Below, piece after piece: positions 11,789 through 23,655 of a stretch of 64,000 nt of DNA. The notes under the pieces were generated by a model. The model worked only from the letters and a program-made list of their open reading frames with translations. It was not told the DNA's origin and made no database searches. The DNA is taken from positions 24,855,977 through 24,919,976 of the forward strand of contig JAOANR010000012.1 of assembly GCA_030278955.1 (NCBI GenBank), read 5' to 3'. Both the position numbers and the translations under genes were made by a program. This stretch comes from Hygrophila difformis. Its lineage: Eukaryota > Streptophyta > Magnoliopsida > Lamiales > Acanthaceae. Within the stretch, counting starts at the first letter, position 1; each line of letters begins with the position of its first letter.

Positions 11789-13601
11789 ATGGACCGATTT
11801 CATGGACCCCTCCCAATCCTTGGACCCGTGCCTAGACCTGAGCCAAGGAGGAGAGGGTAAACCTTATTTTCACCATGGTCATAGCCCCCCCTTCGGACCC
11901 CTTAGTTCTCTTATTTATTTTATTTTGTTGTGTTCGTGGTGTGGTGTTGTTAGTGTGCACATCTAACTTCAGATTTTTGGAGGTTTTGAGTGCTCTCGGT
12001 TTTGAGCACCATTTTGAAGTTTTTGAGAACCTGTTTTGAAAACTGCTAAAGGGCGTTAAAACTGTTAATGGATAAGATTTTTGAAGTTAAAACTGGAAAG
12101 AACAAACTGATGAACATTTGGGTATTGTTCTGAATATCTTGATGTTATTGGTTTGATTGATCCTGATGTGATGTGCAGTGTTATTTTGGTGTAATAAAGA
12201 TGGAAGATCTTTTTGGGCACATTTGTTCTCATGTTAGAAATCTCATGGGAATAAATGTTTGTTTGTTTATGGAAACATAGTACAAACACCCAATGGGAAG
12301 CTTCCACTTTTAATAAAAGCAACCTTTTAGAAAAAGACAAAAAGAGTTATTTTGTTTAATGTTTGACTTGAGTTTTTGTTCCCAATGGAACACTTGTGTG
12401 AGTAAGATAGCAGTATTTTGTCACCCAACTGCTATCCCTTTCAAAAATCCAAAATGGGACCACTCACATCCCACTCTTATTAAATAAAACAAGTCAACCA
12501 TTTTTTTTTAAAATTAAAAATAGTGTTTGCAAATTTTTGGAAGCTTTAACTGTCAAAACAGTCCAAGCTATTCAGAAACAGCAAATCCGTTCCGCCACGT
12601 CTCCATTGCACATTCCAATATTCGAGCATTCCATTTCCACCTATCCATCTCATTCCACTTCCAACAAGTGTCTCGGACTTGTTTAATAAACTGAAAACTT
12701 TTGGGCCCTATGGCCCATTAAAAAGATTTTAGGCCCAATGGCCAATTTTATTTTATTTTGGGCTCTCTAGCCCATTTAAAACCAAATATTATTTACATAT
12801 GCTTTAAATTAAAATTCAAGTCGGAAATTTAATAATCTCACATCTAGAGCAAAGCTCTAAATGTGAGGATGATGGTTTCTAAACTTGAATAATTTCCGAA
12901 AATTATATAAAAATTGGATTCATTATTTCTATCTTTTCAGGGACAATCTTCCAAACCCAGACCCTGCACTCGAAGAAACCAAGTTGCTGGACTTGCCGGT
13001 CGAACTCCTTGGTGAAATTCTCTCCCGGATAGGAGAGGATGAAATCAAGGGGGTGTTTACTGCACAACGTGCATGCAAGAAACTCAGGGATGCTGGGAAC
13101 CTTACTATCGTGTACAAGCGATGCGAGGTTATCACCTCCACGATGAAGAGATGGCAAGAAAGGATCCGTCGGCAGAAGGAGAGATTCCTGCAAATATGCA
13201 CAGCTGCAGGAAACTTCAACCTTCAGCTCATCCCAGCACTAAGGGCATTTGCAGAGGGGAATGAGGAGCGTGCTTGTGAACTGCTATGCCCGGGACTTGA
13301 GGACAACCATAAGACATCAATCTTCACCCGCGGATTGATGCTTATGAGTAAGACAGATGAAAGCCAAGTTGAGCAGGGAATCAGAATGATCGACAGGATG
13401 GTAACAGATCGATCAGTCTTTCGGTATACGTCCCTCAACGTACTCGCTTGGATAACTGATAACCCAGACAACCCACAACTGTGGGCAGGCCAAGGAGTCA
13501 GAGTCTATTGCCCAGAATGGCATGCACCTCTGAGAAACCGTGACTGGTGCCTGCGTTGTGAGCTTTCCAGCTGTGTCCTCTGGCTTCGTTACATGCCCTG
13601 A
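11789..13601 (+). CDS. Retrotransposon-borne F-box protein (At2g35280-like), two predicted exons
   Basis: Predicted exon 1 is 11789-11856 and exon 2 is 12941-13601, about 242 aa in total. The intron (11857-12940, 1084 bp) starts GTAAAC and ends TATCTTTTCAG, and the frame is kept across the junction. Exon 2 alone has no ATG before the F-box, which supports splicing. The F-box (LPVELLGEILSRI and on, about nt 12990-13115) would bind SKP1 in an SCF ubiquitin ligase. Downstream the protein resembles the plant At2g35280-like family: FLQICTAAGN, then a repeat-like middle with ACELL and GLMLM, then a C-terminal cysteine-rich end (YCPEWH, WCLRCELSSC) that may bind zinc. There is no signal peptide, transmembrane segment or envelope feature. 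It occupies the position of the env-like gene of Athila elements. Its target is unknown. The family assignment is strong; expression is inferred. Confidence 0.8.
12814..12898. repeat. Long imperfect hairpin with a PPT-like motif inside the F-box intron
   Basis: The core arms CTCACATCTAGAGC (12837-12850) and GCTCTAAATGTGAG (12854-12867) differ at one pair and enclose AAA. Outer complementary words ATTCAAG/CTTGAAT and TCGGAAATT/AATTTCCGA extend it. TAAATGTGAGGATG at 12858-12871 is the third copy of the PPT motif. The structure lies about 70 bp before the predicted splice acceptor. Confidence 0.7.
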
Positions 13602-15274
13602 AGAAGGAAGGAAGAATCCTAGTTCCGATTTACCCTGCTTTATTTTATTTCCAGTCTAGTAGTAGTATCCTACAAGGGATGTCTCCTTTTGTGTGTGCAG
13701 GTTCGTATTAACTGCACGAGAATCCCTTGCCTCGGATGTATTTATTTGCTTTCCCTAAAATTGGAACTCAACTTTTGAGACCACTGAACAACTCTTTACT
13801 GCTTTCCTTTGAAAAGATGTCTGCACAGTCCGAGATGAATAAGTGACTGTCAGACCAAAAATATGCTGTTGACATACTCAGTATGTCAGCAGTGCCTCTT
13901 TACTGCTTTCAATTAAATAACCAGCAAAAATATGCATAAACTTGCTCTAAATTCACAGGTTGAATTTAGGCTTATGATTAAATTTTCAAACTTTTAAATT
14001 GGGATAATATAATTGAAGACATGCATGAAATGAATTCCTGAGATTTTGAGCTATAAAAATTTAATGATGCGATCAGCTTATTGGGTAATAAATCTGCATG
14101 TTAGAGATTTTGATTGAATAAATTGTTAGAATTAAGCTTTGATTGAATTTGCGAATATTGTATGACATGAATCAACCCAACCTCGTGAAATTTGAGCCAT
14201 GAGTCACTTTTACTCATTCATTTTTCTTTGATGTGTGAATCATTTTGATTAAAGGAAACTAGAACTTGCGATTGGGACCGATTCAAGACCATGCCATATT
14301 CCCGAAATCGAGCATATGATCGAGGCACCTAGAAAACCAAAATTTTGGCCTTCTTTTGAAATCCAAACCCAAAAATATTTTCCCTTTAGGATTAACCAAT
14401 TTGAGCCTATAAGCCTAATTTTTCTTTGAAGCCCTCTATATTATTCCTAGCCTTACAAAAAGACCAAGAAAATCAAACCCAAGTGTGCAGGAATGAATTT
14501 TATCAAAGGCATTAAGTTTGTGATCATCATGAAACTATAAATCGGTATTCTATAAACCGATTCAAAAAAAAAAAAAAAAAAAAAAGGGAGAAAAATGTTG
14601 AGTTTCATTCAACATCAATAAATTGCAAATGACAAAGCAAATTAGACATAGTCTAATGTCAATGCAATGTGAAAAGAGAAAAGCAAAAGAAAGAAAGAAA
14701 CAATGGTGATCATAAATTTTAGATAAAAATGCCAAGCTATGATGGAATTAATTCTTGCCACTTCTTAGCCCAATATTTCCCTTTCCTACCTAATGTTACA
14801 ACCGTACGCCCCGTTACAACCCTCGAATAAGACTTCGTGATCTCGATTTGAAGAAATGAGCCGGTGGCGAGTTGGTCTGATTGCAAGCATATGGGAGAAT
14901 TTAATTAAATTTGATTTTGAGCGTTCATGATTAAACCCCAATTGAGAGTGAGTGAATTTTCCGATTCTACTACATGTGAGGCTCTGTTTTATGAATTATG
15001 TTCGTGTCATACCTTGATTCTAATTTTTAATCTTTGCATCTTTCAAACATGATATTCATGAAGGATTGATGATAATGTTTGATTTGTAGGCCTGATATAG
15101 TGAGCAAGTATCATTTCATTAAACACTGCAATCAAGGGAATTCAATACTTGTAGTTTTGATTGTCTTATCCCAATCTAAAAAGGATGTGATTTATGAAGC
15201 CACGAAAATGAATTGAATATGTAGAGTCCGTGTTCCGAGGAACATTGACTCTGACTGCTCGGGGACGATCAGTA
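13602..15274 (+). other. 3' noncoding region of the element, with an A22 tract
   Basis: There is no credible ORF in this 1.7 kb. It contains 22 consecutive A at 14564-14585 followed by GGGAGAAAAATG, and a CCCCGTTACAACCCTC stretch near 14808 of a kind I recall in Athila 3' regions. The hairpin AGAGTC...GACTCT (15223-15252), with GTTCC/GGAAC nested inside, and the arms ACTGCTC/GATCAGT (15254-15273, one mismatch) stand directly before the PPT. Confidence 0.7.
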
Positions 15275-15290
15275 TTAAATGTGAGGATGT
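15275..15290 (+). other. Polypurine tract-like motif at the 3' LTR boundary
   Basis: TAAATGTGAGGATGT directly precedes the LTR start TGATAATGG. It is only partly purine, but its position and its similarity to other Athila PPTs mark it as the plus-strand primer site. Related motifs occur at 10946 and 12858. Confidence 0.7.
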
Positions 15291-18200
15291 TGATAATGGC
15301 CAAAAATGACCATTATTTTCAATCCATTTCCGTGTCTTAAACGGGCATTTGATCGCATTCCGGTCTTACATTAAGTAAGAAAGCAGTCGAATTGGACTGA
15401 TTTATGCATAATTGTAAAAATAATAAGCTGGTGTGAAAAAGACATAAATATGTAATTTTATTACATATCTATGTTAGAAAAATCCAAAAATATGAGAAAA
15501 AGAAAAGGAAACAAAAAGATGGGAAAAAGATAGAAAAGCCCACAAAAAGAATATTTTCGGCCCATCTGGCCCAATCCAGCAGGCCCAGGAAGACCTTTGT
15601 CGCGGAAGCCCTTGGCGCGATGCAGTGTTCCGCGACAAAGACATGTTCCGCGACCAACTGGCCCCAACTGAAGAGGAGACCAGCCAAGCCCTGGCGCGAT
15701 GACCCTTGTCGCGATGGCATGCTCCGCGACAAAGGTCCATTCCGCGACCAAGATGCACAAATAGAGACACAAGACCCAGTCGAGAAGCCTTGCCACATGC
15801 AGTGTGTTCCGCGACCAACTTGATGTTCCGAGACAAAGCTGTGATGTGTGTGATGTCTTAAGACACAATGGGCTAGAATCAAGGCCCATGGGCTTAGGGT
15901 TACACTTCTATAAATATGAGGTGTCTCCCATGAGCTAAGGGTTGAATGGTTGGAAGTTTGAAATTTAGGAGTTCTTGAAGGCAAGCAGTAGGAGTTCTCT
16001 CTTAGGTAGAGTAGTTTAGGTTTATTTTTATGTATTATTTAATTTCTGCACTTAGTTTAGCTTAGTTTAGTGTTTTACTGTTCACAGTGCCTAGATAGCC
16101 ATTTTTATACCATGTTTTGTTTTCTAAACTCTTGTTTTAGGGTTTGTAACACCCAAACCATGGGTATTAACAACACCCCTTCAATAATATGGGAAAACAT
16201 TCAGCATTTGTGTCCCAAATCATGAAATGGGTCTCACACACCATGGATTTATGCTTTCTTTTTCATTTTGGGGTCATTTGACCCCCATTTTGTTATTTTC
16301 ATGTTTACTGTTAGCATATTATGGATAATGTTGTGTGGATGTGTGATCAAACCCTAGATTAGGATTCCTGCTTTATTTTTATGTTCTGCCCAGTCTTGTT
16401 ATTTTTGTTTAAGCATGTTCTTCTTTATTTTGAATGTTTCTTGCTTATTTTTAGCTTAGAATAGCTTTTTGATCTGAAATAGGGTGAGATCACGCTGTTT
16501 GCATGCCACTGTTCATTTCTGCTTTTTCTGACTTCTGTCCTGAACCACCTTGGGCGCCAACCGCCTTCTGGCGCGGAACCACATTCCGCGACAGAGTGGC
16601 TGTTCCGCGACCAAGGTGTTTCAAGACAGTTGTCTCCAAATTTAAAACCCTTTGTCGCGGAATACCTTGTCGCGGAGCCACGTTCCGCGACAAAACTATC
16701 CATGCATAGCGACAAAGGAGCCAAACTCTTGCATTTTGTCTTCATGGCTTCTTGTCGCGGAATCATCTTGTCGCGGAGCCACGTTCCGCGACAAAATCTC
16801 ATTCCAAGACAGAAAAATTATGCCATGTTCTTTGATCTTTGAACACCTTGTCGCGGAGCACCTTGTCGCGGAACCACGTTCCGCGACAAAATTTCCATGC
16901 ATAGCGACAAAAGTTCAAATGCTTTAGAATTTTATTAAAACACTTTGTCGCGATGTCACCCTTGTCGCGGAGCCACGTTCCGCGACAAAACCTTGCATAG
17001 CGACAAAGAGGCGTTATGCTGCCAAAAGTTCTAAAAACTTGTCGGGATGTCCATGTCGCGGATCTCGGTCCGCGACAGAATTTATGATATCGCGACAAGG
17101 GATTCTCTCTCTATTTGACTTCAACCAGATTTCATTCTCTCTCTCTATTTTATATTGCAACACTCACATCATAGCCCCACGGGTTAGGATGTAACATTCT
17201 GGAATTGCAATATAGGGTGTTATGCTGCCCAAATTTTGATTCTCCATTTGCATCACTTAACTGATTGAACCCTTGACTCATTAATGATTAAAGATTGAGA
17301 TTAGCAATGATCACTCTTCAATAATCATCATGACTAAAGGATCTTTGTTCAATTGCCATTAAAACACTCTTGTATAAACAAAATCTCGATGGCTTAAACA
17401 GATAATCTGGACTGTAATTAATTATGGTAGGAAGGATTATTTAAGACCATTACATGTGGACCCGATCCACAACCTTGCATGAGAAACCAATGTCTCTCAT
17501 ACAATGGATCTTCTTTTGCTTCTTAGTTATTTTGTCTTTGTGTGTTGTGTGGAACCATTAGTAAAGAATACATCAGAATAATGTTGGCGGGTCCTCCCTC
17601 ATGGAATACTAGCTCGTATTCTGGGTATTAGTTACTAATTGTTATTTTGCATGGTCTGAATGGCTGTCAGTGGAAGCCTTGGCGGTTCGCCCATCCGGGG
17701 TTACAATAGCTGCTCGACTGACTTCCATCCAGATACAGTTTTATTTTTGTTATCTTAATTTCCAAACCCAAATTTCAATCTGTAGTGGGAATCAGTTGGC
17801 ATCAGTCAATGCCAACTGATGATCATTATAGAAGGGAAGCATGTAGGTTTTTATCCGAATTCACAGACAGTGGAGGCCCAACTGGTGTTGACACCACCAT
17901 TACAGGGTCTAAACTGTCTAAATTCGCTCCATCCGAGTGATTGGGAAATTGGACAGTAGATGTTTACAGTCCACCTGATCATTCTGCCATTACTTTGGTA
18001 CCTTGACCATTCCATTCTGTGTTTCACCTTCTGTCTAGACCCGCTTCTATATTTTGGGTCAATTAATTTTGCACTTCCATATATCCTTATGCATGATAAT
18101 ATTATGTACTGTTGTGGTCTGTAATTATTTTGGGATCCTTCCCTTGGACAACAGAAGTTTAGATCTTAACAGATATTGCTTTATAAACTTCCAACAAAAA

Positions 18201-19999
18201 CCTCTTTATAAAATCCGGATCTGAGTAAGGGATAAATTCTTCAGTTATGACTAATTCATATCCTGACAAGGGTTGTATTTTGGGAATTAAGAAGCAGATT
18301 CAGCGATTAGGTCTCGTCTAGACTGAAAGGGTCTGTGTTTTAACTGAAAATCTAGTACCTGACAGGGAATGATTTTCAAATCCATTATTTTCCAAAATTG
18401 CTGGTTGATGGAAATGTAAGATTAGGTGCTACACCGAGATGGGGTCCACTTGGATTCAAATACAGTGTAGTAAATAATCTTAGAGGAACATCGTTCAGGC
18501 CTTGGTTATTTTCCAAGATAGGGTTGAGTTTTCTTTCAACTGCTATCTTCTTCTGCCAAAGCCTACTTTTGAGTCCTGAGTGAGTGCATCCGGAACGAAC
18601 TAATCTATTAGGTCGTTTCATTAGTTTATATCTCATAATCACCCGGAAGAAAGTGAACACACTAGTGGTCCACTGAGAGCCGGGAATTCTTGATCCATAC
18701 TCCGTCATTCTGATGGGGAGCTGTCTTTTACTACCAGGGTCAGATTTTCAAAACCTCCGAGTGATAGGATTTTAAATGCTTTCTTTACCGCTTTCTTTTA
18801 ACCGCTTTCTTAGAGGTCACTCGGTTGTATTGAGAGTTGTGTAACTGCTACTAGGATTGACAGTTAAGGGATAGTTTAGGGCTTGATTCAAATCTTTGGA
18901 TGTGACATGGGAGAATGATAGTGGTACTTGGCATTTCAATAAATGATGTGTCGGGTGTTGCTTATCCACCACAGATGAAGTAACATACCCAGGCCAGGGC
19001 AGTTACGAATCTGTGGTATCTTAGAATTTGCGGTCTTAAGAACATGTAAACTCATATTGCAAGTACCTGTCTGCTAAAGGGAAAGCCTTATTGAGAGCAT
19101 GAGAATTAGCTATCTGATAGAATTATCCCAAACAAAGATCTGCATATAAAAATGGAAGTTTAATATTGCTGTATCTCACTCTTGTCCAATTTTCATCCTT
19201 TTCTTCCTGTCCTTTCTGTCCACATTGTGACTTAACTTCACGGTTGGCACAATGCTCCTTTTCCCTGCTTTTGTAGATAATATTTACTGCATTCTTAGAA
19301 TAATTCTTATCCGCTTTCTAGAGTAGATTTATCTACTTTGTAGATTAATTTAACTGCTTTCTAGATCTAATTTACATTCATATCAGTAGTTATTAATCAC
19401 CTTTCAAACCTATTGAGCAATACGAATGGAAAATCTAGTAAAACGACGTGGGACCTGCTTCTATCGCACATCCTCCAGTGAACGATCCGGTCTTACTATA
19501 AATTACTGCAATTTTTGACACCGTGCGCTTTCGGGCCACAGTTTCTTAAACACGAGCAATAAAAACATGACTACTTATAAATATATCCCTAATCACAACT
19601 CCGCCATCATAAATTGGTTTCATTAAATAAAATCTAAACCAGGACCATGATTTTTCGGAAAATACTCATGTAGTGGGAACTTGCCAAAAGTTTCATGGCA
19701 GGAACTCTCATGGCAAGAATTGATGAGAAGCATCATGGCATACTTGCCGGGGATCCTCAGTGTGACAGGCTGAAGGTCAACCTATCCCGGCTATGCCATG
19801 AGATTTGTCAACCTTTCATGACAGGGAGGACCACAGCGCCATTTGAAATTAAAGCACCACACTTGAGTAACAAAAAGACTAATAATCTGGATATATCCCT
19901 AAACCCTTTCCCGTGAATCATAACTCTTTTCATGTAACAAATCTAACCTGGTATATTTTTAAGAAAATGCTCGTGGGACGGAAATTGTCAAAAGTTTCA
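15291..19999 (+). repeat. 3' LTR of the Athila-like element
   Basis: This is 4709 bp long and matches 1-4699. It keeps the 10-bp stretch (within CGCGGAACCACG, near 16867) that the 5' copy has lost, so cluster B here has a complete extra hairpin arm. It ends TTTCA and is followed by GTTAC, part of the older retroelement, instead of a PBS. The TATA box is at 15909-15916 and the perfect hairpin at 17781-17810. Confidence 0.95.
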
Positions 20000-22900
20000 G
20001 TTACCAACCGAAGAGCACTCTAAGCCCTACCAGCTTATGTGGATGAACCAAAGCGGCCGGACCAAGGTCACACAACAAGCATGGGTTCCGATTACTAAGG
20101 GATCCTACACTGAGAAGGTTTTATGTGACGTGGTACCAATGGACGCTTGTCGTGTTTTATTGGGTAGGCCGTGGTTATTCGATAAGGATGCCACGTACAG
20201 AGGAAAAGCAAATGTATTGTACTTTAAGCACGAACATCGAGACTACCTGTTTAAGCCATTATCTGTGAAAGCTGTTCGGCTTGACTAGGAGAAGTTACGG
20301 GAAAACATTGCCCAAGAGGATGCTAATTTCAAAGCAAAGGCCAGGGGCAAGGAAAAAATTGGTGAATCATCCGACACAGCCAGTCAATGTCTGATATTGA
20401 CTAAAGCTGAGTTCAAATAGGCTACAATGGAACCTGAACCTGCAGGTCACTGTTTCCTTGCTTACATCAAACCTGATGATTCTATTTCTAGAACTATCAC
20501 TGCTGCACCTGAATTGCCTTTGGATTTTTCTGAAATGCGTGATAGGAACAAAGATGTTTTTCCCGATGAAGTCCCAGCTGGACTCCCACCGTTGAGAGGC
20601 GTTGAGCAAAGAATTGATTTTGTTCCCGGAGCCTCCATCCCGAACCGACCAGCTTATCGCATGAACCTGGAGGAAACGAAGGAAGTTCAGCGACAAGTTC
20701 AAGCACTTCTTGACAAGGGATGGGTCCGTGAAAGTCTATCGCCTTGTGCCGTTCCAGTCCTGCTTGTACCTAAGAAGAACGGTGAATGGAGGATGTGTGT
20801 TGATTGCCGTGCAGTCAATGCTATCACCATCAAGTACCGTCATCCGATTCCTCGACTGGACGACATGTTAGACGAACTGGGAGGCGCCAGTGTGTTTACA
20901 AAGATTGATATTAGGAGCGGATATCATCAAATTCGCATGCAACCGGGCGATGAATGGAAGACCGCCTTCAGAACCAAATTCGGTCTATATGAGTTGCTTG
21001 TCATGCCATTCGGGCTAACCAACGCACCTTCTACTTTTATGCATCTGATGAACGAAACTCTTAGACAATTTATTGGGAAATTTGTTGTTGTTTATTTTGA
21101 CGATATCCTAATTTATAGTTGTACTAATTCTGATCATGTCTTACATGTTCAACAGGTGTTGAGCAAACTGCGGTCAGTACAGCTATATGCCAACTAAGAG
21201 AAGTGCATATTCTGTGTGCCAGAGGTCACTTTTCTAGGATTCGTGGTTGGAAAGGATGGTCTTAAGGTGGACGAATCCAAGATCCGCGCTATATCAGACT
21301 GGAAACCACCCACATCTGTTCACGAAGTTCGCAGTTTCTTAGGACTGAGTGGTTTCTTCCGCCGATTCGTGCCACAGTTCAGTGTCATAGCGGCCCCAAT
21401 CACTTCGTTGCTAAAGAAGGAGAATCAGTTCAAGTGGAGGCCGAGCCAGCAGAAAGCTTTTGATGAACTGAAGGATAAACTGACCCATGCACCTGTACTT
21501 GCATTGCCGAATTTTGAATGGCCGTTGGAAGTGGAAAACGATGCATCAGGTACTGGAATGGGAGCAGTTCTGCTGCAAGAAGGACGACCAATAGCCTATT
21601 GCAGTGAAAAATTCAGTGGAGCACAACTGAATTATTCAACGTACGACAAGGAACTATATGCTATTGTCCGGGCCTTAAAGACATGGCAGCATTACCTCAG
21701 AGGAAGAGAGTTTATATTCAATACCGATCACGACACCTTGAAGCATATCAGACAGCAAGGCCAGCTCAGTAAAAGACATGCTCGTTGGAGCACTTTCATC
21801 GAGGCCTTTACATTCGTGATCCGGTATAAGAAAGGTAAAGACAATGTTGTAGAGGATGCACTCTCAAGAAGATCTGCACTGGCAAAATCGCTGCAATGAG
21901 GGTCATAGGATTTGAACATGTTAAAAGTCAGTATGCTACTGACGAGGATTTTAAGGACATTTTTTAGAAAACTGTTAAGAATGGGTTCAAAGAATTTTCC
22001 CAGACAGATGGATTTTTGTATTTTAAGAACAGGTTGTGCATCCCAAAGGGATCTATCAGAGAATTACTGATTCAGGAGGCTCATGGAAGCGGCCTCATGG
22101 GACACTTTGGGAAGGATGCAACCAAGGGAATTCTTGTGGAACGGTTCTACTGGCCTAGCATGAAGAAGCAGGTTGTTGATTACATAGCCAAGTGTTTGGT
22201 CTGTCTGAGGGCCAAATCCACCGTCAAACCACATGGCTTGTATCAAGCACTACCAGTGCCAGCATGACCCTGGCTCGATATTTCAATGGATTTCGTACTG
22301 GGTTTGCCTCGGACTGCAAGAACAAAGGATTCGTTCTTTGTGGTCGTCGATCGATTTTCGAAGATGGCCCACTTTATACCATGCGCGAAGATAAATGATG
22401 CCAGCCATATTGCAAAGATATTCTTTCGAGAAGTGGTACGTCTACACGGAGTACCAAAATCAATCGTCTCCGATCGCGATGCCAAATTTGTCAGCTATTT
22501 CTGGAAGGGATTTTGGCGTGAAATGGGCACACAGATGTTATTCTCCACTTCATATCATCCTCAAACAGATGGTCAAACAGAAGCAGTGAACCGCGTGTTG
22601 GGTAACCTCTTGCGTATCATTACTTCTACTAATTCGAAAAGCTGGGATGAATGTTTGTCTCATATTGAATTTGCTTACAATAGACACATTCATCGTGCCA
22701 CACACATGTCACCCTTTGAGATAGTATATGGTTTTAATCCGCTAACCCCTCTAGATTTTCTGCCACTACCTCGTAGTGAGCACATGAACTTAAATGGCAG
22801 GGATAGAGCGAAAGCAATCAGAGACCTCCATCAATAAGTGCGCGAAAGTCTTCACAAGACGTCTGAAAATTACGCCCGATAGGCCAATAAGGGCCGCAAG

Positions 22901-23416
22901 AAGCTGATTTTGAAACCCGGAGACTGGGTTAGGGTTCACATGCGCAAAGAAAGATTCCCTGCACAGAGACATGGGAAGCTCGCACCTCGCGGAACAGGGC
23001 CATTTCGAGTCCTTGAGAAAATTAATGATAATGCATATAAGATAGAACTGCCTGATCATTATAATATTCACCCCACTTTTAATGTTGCCGATCTATCTCT
23101 ATTCGAGCGAGACGTTGAGCTTGAATCTGATCAGTTGATGGATCAACCTCCCCAAGGGGGTGGGGATGGCGTGGTCGCCAGATCAAACGGACTGACAATT
23201 CCTATCATTCCGGATGGGCTGGTAAGTCAACACCGGATCAAAAGGTTCATTAATACTGTGTATCATTTTCTGTTGCAGGAAACAGATAAAGCTGAACCCA
23301 AAAATACTGAAAAGATGCTGCTGTTGATCCAGCTTGAAGAATACCGGAAGGAGCCGGGACCCATCACTCTGAACAGTTCCCGAAATCTTCAAGTCTTGGA
23401 GCAACTACGACGCTGA
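20000..23416 (+). pseudogene. pol: Ty3/gypsy pol remnant (PR to INT), disrupted; target of the Athila insertion
   Basis: This is the 3' part of an older gypsy element, split by the Athila insertion inside or just before the protease. Successive segments show the protease C-terminus (VLLGRPWLFD, 20037-20288), RT (20427-21197; FDDIL catalytic box near 21100), RNase H (21216-21899; NDASG, YDKELYA, NTDH), integrase zinc finger (22016-22267; CLVCLRAKS), integrase core (22286-22837; [25 protein letters not shown]) and integrase C-terminus (22910-23416; GDWVRVHMRKERFPAQ, NVADLS). Stops at about 20286, 20418, 21195, 21966, 22265, 22836 and 22882 and at least one frameshift near 21880 make it nonfunctional. 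I see no chromodomain. The clade differs from both the Athila and Tekay elements here, but I cannot name it. The 5' half lies left of the window. Confidence 0.9.
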
Positions 23417-23655
23417 GCCCCTCCTACGACGCCAAGCCTCCCTTCGTCGACGAACTAGGACAGCGTCGTACTTGGATTCATCGTCGTCCACTCCCAGTCA
23501 GCTACTACGATGCCAAACTACTACGACGACGAACGAGTGTAGCGTCGTCACCAAGGATAGCGTCGTACCTCCCGAAATCCTTCAAGATTAGTCCCTACGG
23601 CGCCAACCGACTGACGACGCAAGACGAGTGTAGCGTCGTAGTGCAGTGTAGCATT
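23417..23655. repeat. CpG word cluster (TACGACGC / GCGTCGTA) after gypsy integrase
   Basis: CTACGACGC, TACGACGACG and their complement GCGTCGTA recur at irregular spacing, with variants such as TACGATGCC and TACGGCGCC. The cluster lies between the integrase end and a TATA-like site (TATATATATTGG, about 23751), so it is probably in U3 of that element's 3' LTR. The words differ from those of the Athila element but the layout is the same. Confidence 0.75.

Larger units (their letters stand above)
1..19999 (+). mobile_element. Athila-like Ty3/gypsy LTR retrotransposon carrying an F-box gene
   Basis: Two near-identical long repeats (1-4699 and 15291-19999) begin TGATAATGG and end TTTCA, so they have TG...CA ends. 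Between them, in order, are a tRNA-Asp-type PBS, one gag-pol frame, a spliced F-box gene, a long 3' noncoding region and a PPT-like motif abutting the 3' LTR. The tRNA-Asp primer, the DLGS protease motif, and an integrase with no chromodomain but a VNGQRLK tail are Athila-clade traits. The base after the 3' LTR is in another retroelement, so the insertion is nested. The right flank reads GTTAC; the left flank lies outside the window, so the target duplication cannot be checked. About nine substitutions and one 10-bp indel separate the LTRs (about 0.2%), which indicates a recent insertion. Confidence 0.95.

Noticed and set aside
12885..12940. An unspliced extension of the F-box ORF upstream of 12941
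   Set aside because: It would need a non-ATG (TTG) start and runs through the polypyrimidine tract of a good splice acceptor. The spliced model with an ATG exon is better.
10822..15290. Envelope-like protein after pol
   Set aside because: No signal peptide, transmembrane segment or coiled coil was found; the only sizeable gene is the F-box ORF.
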